Below the pieces are notes generated by a model. It saw nothing but the letters and a program-made list of their open reading frames with translations, was not told the origin of the DNA and searched no databases. Below, in pieces: positions 1 to 12,908 of a DNA stretch of 64,000 nt. The position numbers and the translations under genes were made by a program. The DNA is from Pisaster brevispinus (taxonomy: Eukaryota; Echinodermata; Asteroidea; Forcipulatida; Asteriidae), in NCBI GenBank assembly GCA_023634235.1, contig JAMKCF010000007.1:15568592-15632591 (forward strand), given 5' to 3'. Position 1 is the stretch's first letter. Every line of letters begins with the position of its first letter.

Positions 1-395
1 TTTCTTTTATCTAGTAGTCTAAGACTGTTATTATAGTGAATTCGAATAGATCTCTTTGTTTTTACTAGACTGATTTGCTTTTGAGAAAAAATCTCCATTA
101 ACACTCTCAAGTTGCATTTTGTTTAGTTGTTAGTTTTGATATATTTTTAAAAACTCTTCCGAAGTACATTAGCCATCTTGTACCCAAAATTTTTGCTTTT
201 TAGCAGCATGGACAAATCGTCTTAAAAAGCTAAAATCAAAATGTTGGATCTTTCTTTTCTAAATCAAAAATGACACAAAATTGTTTTGCCAATCTTTTCC
301 AGTATACAATTCTGTTACTAATGAAAAAGTTACTTTGTATTTTACCAACAGAAAAGGGAATGTAGGCCTATCCCCTCCCCTCTTATGGCACCCCG
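1..395. other. AT-rich non-coding sequence
   Basis: No exon, RNA or repeat can be supported here. From 350 the sequence becomes more GC-rich as it approaches the dispersed repeat. Confidence 0.5.
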
Positions 396-471
396 GTGCA
401 TGCAAGCCATCCTGGTGCTCGCACAAGTGTTCCCCGCCCGCAGGTGTCGGCAGGCTGGTCGGTGTGTTGTC
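396..471 (-). repeat. Dispersed repeat, copy 1 (inverted to copy 2 at 11037)
   Basis: The minus strand of this stretch matches the plus strand at 11037-11112 over about 75 bases. The core GGGGAACACTTGTGCGAGCA is identical, and flanking ACACCTG and GCTTGCAT blocks are shared. One frame of each copy reads GGEHLCEHQ, but neither copy sits in a longer conserved frame. A transposable-element fragment is the simplest explanation. Confidence 0.6.
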
Positions 472-2134
472 CTCTGAATGCACTTGCAGGTGTTCGGCTT
501 TTTGTGGTGTGTCAACCTTCCTAAGATTTGGCGGTCTGGATGAATCAAAGACCCACAGTTGGCTGCAACATGGTAAGGATCCTTTGAACTATAATAACCA
601 GTTTTCTTTCCACAGAGGAAGATGTATCCATCTTCCACTCCGGGCATTGCACATGGAAGAAATGCCCTCAAGTCTACTCCGAACTGTACATTTCAAATGT
701 TGCATCGTGGTGTTTTGATCCATGAGAATGGAATATCATCAAATGTACGTTTTTGCCAAGTATTTCTGAGATGTTTGTCATACAAAAGGATTTTGGTCAC
801 AATGTTTAAGCCAGCCAATCATTAATTTGTTGAACGATCACTAAGTCACTAAATCACTCTCTGCCTCGTGTTAAAAAAATCAAGTTTTGTAATCTTAAGG
901 ATAAGACAATCCATTAAAAAGAGCAATAGTCAATCTTTGAGGAAGCAAATATAAATACCCAGTCAATCAAACTAGAAAAACAAATTCATCAGCACAAACA
1001 GTGAACAGCGCTTTTTCAATTCAATGAAGTAAAGTTAAGTAAAATAAAAGTAGTAATAAAAAACCAGATACAAATCTTTAAATCAGTGCATTACAATTTA
1101 AAACTTAATTTGAAAATCCACTGAGCAAAAACCTTGTGTACTCTTACAAATGAATAAGATATTAGTTAGTGAAGTAGAACTGAATGAGCTATTTTCAAAT
1201 ATTGTTAGGTGAAAAAAAAATACACAAAATCTTTCTAGCAAAATATTTTACAAAGGAATAAAAAAGTATTAAGCAAACAAGTTTAAAAAGTAATCTCAAA
1301 TTAGGATTGAAAAGGTTGCCATTTCACCAATAGCACTAAGAAGATGCTACTTCTAGTTCAAAAATTAATCAACCCTACTGTTATAATTCATACTTTTAAA
1401 TGGAAAAAAAGCAATCTGCTGAAATACAGTTTGTTAACAATTAAATTCTACTAAAAGAGGCAAACCGTATTAATCAAAATGAGTAACATCTAATTTGATG
1501 TATAAACATTTTGCAACAAACTCAAGTTTGTTCAAATGATCTCCTACTGAAGAGACAAACCTAGGTTCTGTGAAAAAAAAAGTCCAAATGATATTTTAAA
1601 ATAATAAGAAAACCCACTTGGGTACGCCTCAATATCTTGATATGAAATCAACAATACACGTTCAACAGACAAAACTGTTGACACATTTTGTTTTAAGAAT
1701 GCAATGAAACCTTAACTCAACTGCAGGAAGTTCTCAAATCTATTTCACGATTTCAAGCAAGGCAAATAAAAAAGAATCAAAACAACAACAATGATGGAGA
1801 ACTTAAAATGAGTTCAGTTCTATCCTGCATGTCATTGCACTGCAGCTGTAAATACCCAAACTGTTGTGTTAATAATCACCATGAAAATAATCACAGATTG
1901 AGAAAGGCAGCAGTCTACTGGAGACTTAAGCCTCAATGTGAATCTAATAGGCTTGAATGTTTAACAAACCACAGTGGCTTGCCTTGGATAGGGATCCATT
2001 TCCAATGGCATAATAAACTAGTTTAACTTGTAACTCCCAAGATGTCAGTAATTTAGCTGAAATGTAACAAGTCAGAAAAATACTGAAGTACTCTCCAATA
2101 ATGGAGAAGTTTATATCAGATCTACATATATAAC
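472..2134. other. AT-rich non-coding sequence
   Basis: The stretch is AT-rich and strongly purine-biased from 900 to 1800, with many short A runs. No splice-bounded open segment or repeat array was found. Confidence 0.5.
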
Positions 2135-2250
2135 CATGATAGTCCCTGGCCAAACTGTAAAATCATGAGAGTTTTTGGCCAAACTGAAAATCATGGTAGT
2201 TCCCGCCCAGCCAAACTGTAAAATCATGGTAGTTCTAGGCCAAACAGTGG
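2135..2250 (+). repeat. Short tandem array, ~30-bp unit, four copies
   Basis: Four units of the form CATGGTAGTTCCTGGCCAAA plus CTGTAAAAT start at 2135, 2164, 2192 and 2225, so spacing is 28 to 33 bases. The units differ by small insertions and substitutions, so the array is old. Confidence 0.75.
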
Positions 2251-4409
2251 AACTGATCCCAACACTGGGAAAACATAGGGTGCTAAACTCTTTCAACTCC
2301 TGTAGATGGATGGCCTGGTGTGCAAAGGTAGAGCACCATACTATAAACTAGGGCTGCACATGGGACGATGTGGTGGGTCCCTCAGTATTGACGGAAACTG
2401 TGGTGTTAGATACGGGGGTCCCAGTCTTGTTAGATAGGTCCATGGTAATTTTAATTGAAGTTAGAATTCATGTACTGTAACTATACATCCTCAGCCATGC
2501 ACCGATAGTCTTCAATCAAAGGCAATACCAAGCATGTTAGGGTTGAATATCAATCAAGGCATTGACCAAAGTTTTAGGGTTTGAAACGGAGACAGATTGT
2601 CTTCAGACAGGTGTGTTTCCATAGAACTAAGAAGCACTGTGATATTTACTCCCTGCCTGCAATGGATATCTTAAATTGATTCAGTTCCAAACACTGATCT
2701 TTACTTTGAATGGGAAAGTTTTCTTTAAGAAGAAACATGACAGTTGTTGTCAAATTCCCTGAACTCGGTCATTGCAGTGACCTCTCGTCAAACCAAGATG
2801 GCCACGGGTCATTTGATTAAGATAGCGATAGTTGCAGAATTTGGACATGCAGCAAGGTCAATATATTCAGACCAATCCTTTGCTGATGACACATGATGTG
2901 ATATCTCTGAAATAACCCTAATAGGTACAGTGAAGCTATCCTCAGGCTGGCAAAGCCCAACTGGATGTACTCTAAATTAAAAAGAATTAATGCAGGCACA
3001 GTCCACCCAGATTCCTCTTACTGGGTAGATACATTACAGTAGCAGATTTTAGTCATACAGACACTACCCTCAATGATACCCATCCCCTCCGTAGAGAGGG
3101 ACTCAATCTAGACCAGTAGCTACTGTCAGACCTATCAAGAGATCTATGACACAAACTTCACCAAATGAAGGAAGCAATGCATCATGAGGCTTTATGTTCA
3201 AAGCATTAAGTGTAAACATTTTAACATCCAGTTAACCTGTACATGAATGTACATGTGACGACAACTTGATGTTGTTAAAGTGCAACAGGAAATCCTCATA
3301 TAGAGGTTTCTTTGAATGGTCAATGCCTTGATTTATAATTTTGCTAGTTCTAGGCAACCTTAAACTATTATCTCAGGCTTGGGGTATTTAGTTGATTCAT
3401 GTGTAAGTATTACCGCTTCCAAGTCAGAACGAAAACTACAACCAGTGGTTAGCTTTGAATTGCTGCTGTGAATCAACCAGTGAAGGTTTGGAAGAAGCCA
3501 ATAACCTTAATACACACTTTTATTTAGCAATTCACATAATGGGTTAGAAATTTATAACCTTTGGTCTGAAGCTACAAAAGTGTACACTCTCATGTGATTG
3601 ACTAAAGCAATTAATGCAGTCATCTAGTCATTTTAGAAACGGTGTTTATTACCAACCTTGTTGGTAATATTTAACTTTCTTACATAACCCCAAGCCTGGT
3701 TTGTCCTTAACTGATAGTAGGGTTGTACCTTGTATAATTATAGTCCTGAAAGTTCTTCACATTTGAATGAGAATTAGCCGGCCTTTCCATGTGTACACAA
3801 TGAGATAGGATAATGCAGTAATCTGTGAAGCTAAACCTTTGAGTATGAAGGGAAATAAGTTGAGTCTCACAAATCCACCTACCCCCACCATAATGTGATG
3901 CTCAAGGTGACTTTACTCCTGGCTCTAAAGTCAGTGAAAGATTCTCCCAACTGTCTCAGTAGCAATCGCATGTAAGTTGCTGCCTTCCAGTGGGCACTTA
4001 CAATGTAGAAGCATTTGGCAATGTGATTTCCTGAATATCCAAAAACCCTGGATAAGCTGATCACAACCAGTCTATATGGGAACCAAGTCCTTAGGATATA
4101 AATCAACATCAGACAACATTGTGCTCATTAGTTTGATCACAATTTTCAGTAAAGCACAACATATTTGACTTTGTATTTGTGGTACTTTAGATAATGTCAA
4201 GAACTTTCAGGACAATGTTTTATTCAACCTTGCTTGGTATTGCCCAGCCTCGTTCCCAACAACTAGTCCCATATGGACAATTGATTTACATACTACAGAT
4301 AAAAGTGGCTACTATGCCCATTAGGCAGTGTGTTTTTTAGTTTGCCCTCTATGAACCCACCAAAAGCCCCAATTGAGCAAAAATCAGTCAGTTTACACAC
4401 TACTATCAC
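2251..4409. other. Non-coding sequence, nothing recognised
   Basis: This is unique sequence of mixed composition. Short open frames are present but lack splice signals, codon bias or known motifs. Confidence 0.45.
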
Positions 4410-4680
4410 CAGAAGCTGCTATAGGCAAAGTGATATATAGATAGTGCTTAACACCAGCCCCTATTGTTTCCCTTCGGCATTCACCTACAACTTACTCCCT
4501 CCCCCTTGGGCAAACTGATCGAAGTACACAGTGACAAAGTAGCCTATACCAGTAGCTGCTATAGGCAAAGTGATATATAGATAGTGCTTAACACCAGCCC
4601 CTATTGTTTCCCTTCGGCATTTACCTACAACTTACTCCCTCCCCCTTGGGCAAACTGAAGTACACAGTGACAAAGTTGCC
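4410..4680 (+). repeat. Direct duplication, 140-bp unit, two copies
   Basis: The block starting AGCTGCTATAGGCAAAGTGA at 4414 recurs at 4554 almost unchanged through CCCCCTTGGGCAAACTG. The second copy lacks four bases (ATCG). High identity indicates a recent duplication. Confidence 0.9.
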
Positions 4681-5275
4681 CTCAATGTCCCTTGTTGGGC
4701 AAACCGATATACAGGTACCAACAACATCCATCAACATAGCCCCTACTGGGCAAATTGATTTGTAGACAGTGATTTACACCCGCCCCTATAGATCCCACAC
4801 ACTATACATCCACCAGACCCAATGGGCAAATGGATGTAAAAGTGACAAAATGGCCGCTACAAAGGTACTTATAATTTCCCTCCTCCACGCACCATCAGCC
4901 CCTGTTGGGCAACCAACAACCTTACTAGCCCCTGTTGGGCAACCAACAACCTACAACTAGCCCCTGATGGGCATCCTACAAATATCGGGCAACCAACAAC
5001 CTTACTAGCCCCTGTTGGGCATCCTACAAATATCAGGCAACCAACAACCTTACTAGCCCCTGTTGGGCAACCAACAACCTTCAACTAGCCCCTGATGGGC
5101 ATCCTACAAATATTGGGCAACCAACAACCTTACTAGCCCCCCCCCCCCCCCCCCGGCAACTAAAAACCTACAATTAGCACATGTTGTACGGTTGTACCTA
5201 CAACCAGCTCCTGTTGTGTAACCAACAACCTACAATTACTAGCCCCTGTTGGGCAACCTACAACTAGCTCCCCAA
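4681..5275 (+). repeat. Minisatellite built on AGCCCCTGTTGGGCAACC
   Basis: The word CCCCTGTTGGGCAACCAACA and variants (CCCCTGATGGGCATCCTACA) recur from about 4690 and are densest at 4890-5130. There they form an approximately 70-base compound unit alternating the GGGCAACC and GGGCATCC types. The preceding 140-bp duplication ends in related CCTTGGGCAAACTG words, so both seem derived from the same ancestor. Confidence 0.85.
5137..5154 (+). repeat. Poly-C tract of 18
   Basis: An uninterrupted run of C lies inside the minisatellite, where the unit's CCCC block has expanded. Confidence 0.95.
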
Positions 5276-5476
5276 TTTTAGACACTATACCAGTACACGT
5301 TACTAGTGAGCTCATCTGTTTTTTCCCTTTAAAACACACCATCTTCCCTTATAGTTGGGTAAAGTGATTGATCAGAAAAGCAATCACTACTCCCAATGTC
5401 CTAAAATGTTCAATTAGTTCCATGCCATAGTGAGTTACTGTGGGATGGATTATCAAGGGAACGAGGTAATTAACAA

Positions 5477-5995
5477 TGACCTATCGCCATTCACAACTCA
5501 GCCATATCTCTGATGACAAATATAAGTGATAGCAAGTTAAAACAAGCACTCTCAGGAAGTAGATGCAAGTTACTATTGGATGCACAGATGACTTTTAATG
5601 TACTTGTCAAGAGAGAATGTTGGGGAAATGTACATGAATAAAGAAACAAATATTGGACAGGTATGAGTTTCATCATGTATTGTCTACATGTACTGCTAGG
5701 AAAGTAGTCAGAAAGGAAAATTGCTTGTTAGTTTTGAATGAACATACAATGAAAATTATGAGCAAATACTGCATATGAACGAGCATCATGTATTGTCTAC
5801 ATATAGAACAAGTACATCTCATTGTCCATGTGTGCTAAATGAGGCATAATTTACATCAAGTATGTACATGAATAAATACATACATCTTGTATGTATGAGA
5901 TGGGTTATCACTTTCCAGTATTGTAGATCAGGTTGATCTTACAATGTGCTTAGTGCACTGTTAGTGGCTATCATAATATGAATGGCGATAGGTCA
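5477..5995. repeat. 519-bp segment bounded by a 17-bp perfect inverted repeat
   Basis: TGACCTATCGCCATTCA at 5477-5493 is the exact reverse complement of 5979-5995. The interior holds a repeated CATCATGTATTGTCTACAT word (about 5671 and 5783) and no open frame of note. It may be a small non-autonomous transposon. No target-site duplication is clear. Confidence 0.4.
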
Positions 5996-8900
5996 ATACT
6001 GTTTGATTGAAGACTATCAATAAGCTCCATGTATTTTAGGGCTGTATACACCACTGGTTTTGGTAAAGAAGTGAAACTTAAATAGGAAACCATACCATCA
6101 AATGATGAAAGATAGTAAGGTGATACATTTCTGTTACATATGAAAAGAAACATTTTAGCTGTGAAACATTGTTGGAAACTGTATGCATTCTTATAAATTA
6201 GAACAGGTGTACATCTTTTGTTGAATCTCAAGGAATGCATTCAAACATAATGAGAACCAGATCAATGTAGACACAAATCTGTCAGTGTAAACTAGTGTAT
6301 TGGCCAAAAACAATGAACAAAAAGGATTAAATTACAAGTCAGTTTTTAACAATGAACTTGATCACTGGATCCAGAGCTCCACTTCAAATTGTGGGTGATT
6401 CTTTAAATGGTTAGTCTTACAGATGTTAAAGGATGATTTGAATCAGTTCAGTAGAAAGATGAAATTACATCAAGTTAAAACAATTTATAGATGAGCTGGA
6501 AAATTTCTGGAGTTGAAAAGAAACTTTAAGGATATATCAACTGACACTCTATTGCGGGTGTAAGTTCACAGGTGGTAATTTAAGCCAAATGCTTGGATGT
6601 AATTACCCGCAGGATTCCAGCTCTTTCACTACGTATTGTTTTATACCAGTGGTGTATACAGTCTGTCCAATGTCCATGCATACAACTAGCTCTAGGACTA
6701 AGGCCTTGCTCCTTTTGATTTTGAACAACAGAGATGTAGGCCCAGACAGTTGTAGTCACAGGTCTGTTTTAGATTGTCTAATAAACCAAGTAGGTATGTT
6801 TACCTTGTGATGAAGATGCAAGGAATGATCCATGAGCTGTACATATCAGTCATAGGAGTGTAGATACCATGCTGGATGATAGTTAATATCACTCATTAGT
6901 TCATCAGTTACACTCATTATTGGCTCCTTGATACTAGTATGCAGAAGGTCCATCTTGTATGAGGTTTTGTAGTATAGGGATAGATCAGCATATCAGTAGC
7001 TGCAGCAGGGATTTCATATGACTTGATGTATGTACAGTAGCACAGAAATATCAGTTTTTAATTCCAGTCCTAGATAGATGGAAAGAAATGTGTCTACATT
7101 TATTGACCTCTGGGTTACATCTTGGGGTAAAAACTTAGTACAAACAGTGTGAACTATCAGTCTGTGGTTGTCATTTTTAGGTAGACAAAAAATATGTGGA
7201 GAGATGAAAGTGCCAACATGTATTTTTGATTACAACAAATCAGAACCTAGTAACATTTGATGATGAGTGCGATAGATATTTCAACATCAATCTATGAAAT
7301 AAATTGAGCAGCTGCAAACACAGACATGAAATCTGTTATAAAAACTAACATCAGTTATTATAGGTACCTTATTACAGCAGGCATAGTTACCCTGGCATCA
7401 GACAGTATCGATACTAACATCAGGCTTTTTAAGCTACTCTAAGAGCAGGCCATATGTGTTGAGTTTGTACAAGAGGTACAAATGTAATTTAAAAGGAACA
7501 GTTGTACGCATGGGAAACTCTAGCAGGCCCTGGGAAAGCCTACAATGCTGTTTAGGATTCACTTCATCAAATCTGAAGTGAAGAAACATGAACTGTACTC
7601 TAGTTCAAATCAGTTTGCTCAGCAGAAACAAATATAGTGCCAAACAAATGCTTGTAACAATCTTTGTTAGTTTTAACTAAGTTAGTTTAAGAGGTTTAGT
7701 AAAAATGGAATAAAGAAGGCATAGAACATTGAGCTGTATACTTTTAGAAACCCCTCTTCACTTCTTAAACTTCAAATAAAACTGAAATACTAAACAGGAA
7801 TAACAAAAGAACATTTATATAGTCAGAAAAAAATTGTTGTCATGAAGGATAAAGTGAAGTACAATTAACATCTTAGCCATCTGTAATTTAGTTAAAATCT
7901 GCCTCTTCAGCAGAGACACATTTAGTTCAAACCACCTGGATGTAACCTTGAATGCTTTTTGAATTACCTTCTTCAATTCTTTAATTTAAAGTAAAGATGA
8001 AACAGCAATCGGGAGCAGTTGATGTTCAAGATGAAACTCTCTCTTTTAGTGTAGAGGAATGACATCTTTGATTGATTAGAAAGCACAGTAGATTGTGATA
8101 CAAACTAACTGAAGAAACTCAAAGTAGAGTCCTAATTTACAGTTAGACAGGAGAGTGGAGTTAGAAAAGAGCTAGGTTGTCATTCAGAGCAAATTGACCG
8201 ATAGAGGCAGCAGTAAAAATTATTACTTAATATTTCCCAGGGCCTGCTTATTATAGGTTTACATGTGAGCTGTAAAAGGTGCACGGTAATTGTTATACAT
8301 GAGGATGTATAATAAAGTGTACAGTACATGAATTTGTAAAAACTTCAATTAATTTTACCATGGACAATAAAGAGGCAGGACTGGCAAACCCTGTGTCGAT
8401 AAAAGGCACCATAGTTACCCTTGATACTGAGGGGCAGATTGGAAAGGGGCGGATCCAGAATCTGAAAAACAGAGAAGGTGAAATTGGCCGGAGGTCCTGT
8501 CATGAAGTAGGGGGGGTAGGGGAATTAGGGTTGATCACACGTAGAATGGTGTCTTAAATGCACTTCGCATTTAGACCGGTGATATCTAAATGCAAAGATG
8601 GACAAATTAAGAGTTATAGCAATGAACTTCAGGAAATAGCAAAACCTCACAGATGTATTCACCAAATGAGACTGAAATGACTAAATTCTGTGGTCATTGT
8701 GATGTTTCAGCAACCTTTAGATGCAGAATTTAGCAAGACACCTGTTTTGTAGCATGTGTCTCAAATGTCACAGTCTGTTTAGTTCTGCTGGTCATCATAA
8801 CGCTGTAAACGCGTTGAGATGAGCCAAACAGCATCTCCAAATTCTACACAAGACCAATGAAATCATTGGTTACACTGTAGCCCAATCAATCAGGATAGCA

Positions 8901-11036
8901 TTGTGCATGTTGCGGAAACCAATGTTCAAAGAGCTCCAGGTTGGGGCCCCTCTGAACAATCTTAAAAGCTTGTAAGGGATCAACTGTAAGATTGTGTGAT
9001 CTGTATAACATGCCCCCCCCAAAAAAAAAACCCAAAAAACAAAAAAAAAACAGAAACAAAAGGAGAACATTGTACCAGAGTACAGAAGGCAATTGTACTA
9101 TAAGAAAAGGAGAATTTGACATGACAGGGCTTTCCGGCAAAATGTAGGGAGCAGAAAAAGGAAGATCAAATTGAAAAAGAATGATCTCCCATGGATCCGT
9201 CATTAAACTGCCACCACATCGTAAAAAAATGAGCCACAAACTGAGTATGGTGCTAACAAACAAACACCCCAGGACCATAGTACAGAGAAAATATGCTACT
9301 CAAAACAGTGTAAGGAAACCAAAGAAAAAACTAAAAACAAATTAAACACATCATTAAGGAATGAGTCATTACATCAGATGATCAAGAATGAAAAGGATAA
9401 CACCAAATATAGTCTACACTTAGATCAAGCACAAATGCAACAACAAAAGTATTTGAAGAGTACAAGGCTTCAAATTATTGCCTGAAAAAGTGAACGAGAA
9501 GGAAACTCTTCTCTAAAAAAATTCTATGCAATTGGAATTTACATAAATTAAGTTATAACTCATTTCCGAACCTAAGCAAATGGACTCTTCTTAGTCAGTT
9601 TGAAGTGTAGTAGAATTAGTGAAGTTATTGAAGGTCACACTTACCAAAAATGATCATTTGGGAAACATGTCAGTGTATGGACTTGACTTATTTAGTGAAG
9701 TACTTTGGACTCATAAACACATGAGAACCTTGCATTGTTTTGAGTAGCAGGAGAGTTTGGCACCCTAGAAACTGGGAGAAAGAAAGTTTTAGGGAAGTTA
9801 CAAGTTAACAATTAATGCCACAAGTCTAAATGGTGAACAAAATCTAAAAATAACTTGCTTGAAATCAGTGAAATAGAATAAAATAGGCACAAATAGTTAC
9901 ATCAAACAAATCAATTCAAATCATACGGACTTCGGAACCTTGTATTTGTTAAAAAATGCCTCAAAGTTAGGATGCAGGAATTGCTATGGGTCAAATATTT
10001 ATACTCAACAAAACTTCTAGTAGAAATGGCAACCAATTCAATTAGAAATTCTGCTTCCAAATATTTGAAAAGCATTAAAAACTACTCGTCACTCAGCTAG
10101 AGTTCTCAAAAGCGATACAAAAATATAAACAATCTACTTTTAACCTTTGAAATAAATATTTGAGTTAAAAGTGTGCTAGATTTCGACATCCTTGAAGATA
10201 TTTGGTCAGATCCATTACACCTTGATATCCGACCTTAATATCCGACTTCTCTACTCATTCAAAAGATAGATAATGGGACCATTGCGCTCAATAATATCCT
10301 CTTCCAGTTTCTATAAGAAACATGAAAAAGCTCATTCAGTAAACGCTTCATGTGCAATAGTACTTTAAACTAAGTCACATCATCTTTTGGCATTTACACA
10401 CACTAAAATCAATTCACTGTTTGCGCTGATGAACTTGGACAAGGCTAAATGCATTAGTAACTTAACAATTTACTTAATTATTATTTCCTCAAGTAGGAAA
10501 TCGTTTTTAAACACCATTGACCAACAATAATTTGTACAACAGCCTAGACTTCTTGTCTTAAAAAAATGTATGTCGAAAATTCTTTAAAACAAGCTTAGAA
10601 ACACACTAAAATTGCAGAGATTTATTAGGTTCTTCTTTGTGACGTCAGCAAACATGATCAGTGCGGTAGAAACGAAAAGTGACATTAAATCTAAATATGG
10701 CAAACTATTAAAGAAAATTGGCAAAAATCTGTACATTTTATTTGATATTTCATTTGATAGGATCAAAAACCAGGATGCAATTATGCAAATTTAATTTGCC
10801 TAAAATAAAGTTCAGAGTAGACTTTGAAGGTGCTATTTCCATAGGCAATATCCTGAGTGGTAGATAGATACATCTAACTCTGTGTCTAAGTCAACCGATT
10901 GTTAGAGTTCATTTGATCCTTCCCTTGTTATGGTCAACAGAGGGCTCTTTGGCCACACAGACTTAGAAATATTGGGGACAATTGAACACACTGCAGTAAG
11001 TCTCTCACTGAATGGTGTTGATAGAGGGCGCTCATC
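5996..11036. other. Non-coding sequence with scattered low complexity
   Basis: No gene can be supported. A 16-bp inverted pair (TGTATACACCACTGGT near 6043 and its complement near 6646) and a C/A-rich low-complexity patch at 9002-9060 are the only structures seen. The open frame at 8360-8557 is isolated and has no splice or family support. Confidence 0.45.
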
Positions 11037-11112
11037 GACAGGTCTGTTGACACCTGTGGGCGGGGAACACTTGTGCGAGCACCAGGGGGGGCTTGCATTC
11101 GCCGGGGTGCTT
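11037..11112 (+). repeat. Dispersed repeat, copy 2
   Basis: This is the plus-strand counterpart of 396-471. It is preceded by TAGAGGGCGCT, a word that also occurs at other element edges in the window (for example GCGCCCTCTATC near 39077). It is followed by a T-rich run. Confidence 0.6.
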
Positions 11113-11339
11113 CTCCTTTTTTTCCTTTTTTTTTCAAGTTCAAGGTCAAATTTAAATATGAATAGATATGAACAGATATGAATAAATAACAACAGATATG
11201 AACACTTGTGTATACTTAGTCTTTATTTCAGACTCTGCTGCCCTCTATCTATGTACTTACCTTCCCCATATACCCCATAATGCATCTGCTTTCTATTTCA
11301 ATACAAGTTGCAGCACTATTTTATATGTGGACTTAAAGT

Positions 11340-11740
11340 GAAGGTACATGTTTTTCAAGGAGCTTAAGTTGGTTGGTACTAATAGGTAAAAATTACGTAA
11401 GTTTTTCTTACGTTAAAATGCTCACACAGTTTGACTTGGTGTAAATTTTTAGGGAAAATTCATCAAGTTTTTATTTGGATAAATAGATAGAAACACAAGT
11501 TTTTGTTATGTTAAAATGCTCAAACAGTTTGATTTTTGGTAGAAATATTGGGTATACAATTTTTTTTGTACAAATAGATTTAAAAACATAAGTTTTTCTC
11601 ACGTTAAAATGCGCACACTGTTGGTAGAAATTTTGTTTGTATAAATAGATAGAAACGCAAGTTTTTCTTACGTCTTTTCAAACAGTTTGATAAATCAGTT
11701 TTTGGTAGAAGTTTTTTGGGTGAAACTGTTTGTACAAATG
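11340..11740 (+). repeat. Degenerate tandem array, ~110-130-bp unit, about four copies
   Basis: Each unit carries AAGTTTTTCTTACGTTAAAA, then TGCTCACACAGTTTGA, then TTGGTAGAAATTTT and AAATAGATAGAAAC. Units begin near 11399, 11499, 11590 and 11658, with indels between copies. Confidence 0.75.
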
Positions 11741-12109
11741 TTGCTTTTTAAGCAAGTTTTTGTGTTTGTTTCTTATTAAACAAATTAACACTCCTTGAAA
11801 TCGGAAGTTTCAAAACGTAACTTTTGGCAGAAAAAAAACGCCCTAAAGTGCAAAAAGATAATGTCCAGTTGTGTCCAGTTGAACTTTTTTCTGGCACAAA
11901 ATTGTTTCCATCAAAATTTAAACGAATGAACGTGCAGACCTTTTTTTGTCCTAGTTTGATTAAGTGTTTCTAACATTGTACCTTCCCTTTGAACTCACCA
12001 TCCACATTACCAGAAGTGTTTTAGACCTTTATCACGCCATATTTTAAATCCATCGGGGCAAAGTAACTTATTTTGATATTAACAAAAAATGATAATGACA
12101 TTCTTATTT

Positions 12110-12620
12110 TTAGCTGTCCATTGCTCAGGTGATCTGAATTGGCATTATTTCAGCGTCTGTGTATAAACAGATTACGTGCCGATGTATTGCTAACTGAAAC
12201 AACACATTGTCTTATTGATGTTACTTTGCCCTTAAAAAATGTCCGTTTACTAGTGATCCAGTGTTGAACTTTTTGTTCATTGCTGTGGTGATCTGATTTG
12301 GCATCGTTTGAGCATGTGTGTAGACACGTATTGAGCTGTAATTCAAACAATGATATTGGCCTCAGACTGTTTTTAAAGCAAGAACACTTTATTGCCTATG
12401 GCAATACTACTCTGTCCACATGCAACATTTGGAAGTGCTTAATATTCAATGTTCAGGTGATCTGATTTGGCATTGTTTCAGCATTTCTGTACACTCTTAT
12501 TGAACTGTACAATTTTTGCCATGTATTTGAAACAACAGATTAGCCTCAGATAGAGTGTGTTTTTACAGCAACAGCAGTATGTAAATGCCTTGGCAATACT
12601 GTTGAGTCAACACATGTCAT
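12110..12620 (+). repeat. Degenerate tandem array, ~170-bp unit, three copies
   Basis: TTCAGGTGATCTGATTTGGC and its variants recur near 12126, 12289 and 12452, each followed by a TTTCAGCAT..GTGT..ACA block. The TATGGCAATACT block near 12398 and the TTGGCAATACTGTTGAG block near 12583 are also related. Divergence is high. Confidence 0.7.
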
Positions 12621-12908
12621 TAATAATGACTGAAAAATTTAATTGGCTGCATGTAACAGCAAAATCAGTAATTCAAGTCATCAAATGTTCATGTTCTTCC
12701 AAGATAGATAAAAACTATCAACTAGAATTGTTCCAGCTTAACCTTGTTCGATATTTGACTTGAAAAAAATAAAAATAAAAAGATGGGTTTTTGCGTGATA
12801 AAGGTCTGTGCTGCAACAAGATGGAAATAGAAAGCAGATGCTTCCCAACACATAACAGACAACAAAATAAAACACAACAGACTCTTTTTTATTATGTTGT
12901 AAACACTT

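Noticed and set aside
4869..5084. 71-codon frame with repeated VGCPTGAS peptides
   Set aside because: It follows the minisatellite exactly and has no start context or splice sites.
10635..10650. TGACGTCA palindrome as a CRE promoter element
   Set aside because: An 8-base match in 64 kb is expected by chance about once, and no gene start lies nearby.
11240..11320. Minus-strand AAG|GTAAGT donor near 11255 with a short open segment upstream
   Set aside because: No acceptor with a suitable phase and no coding pattern could be found on its 5' side.
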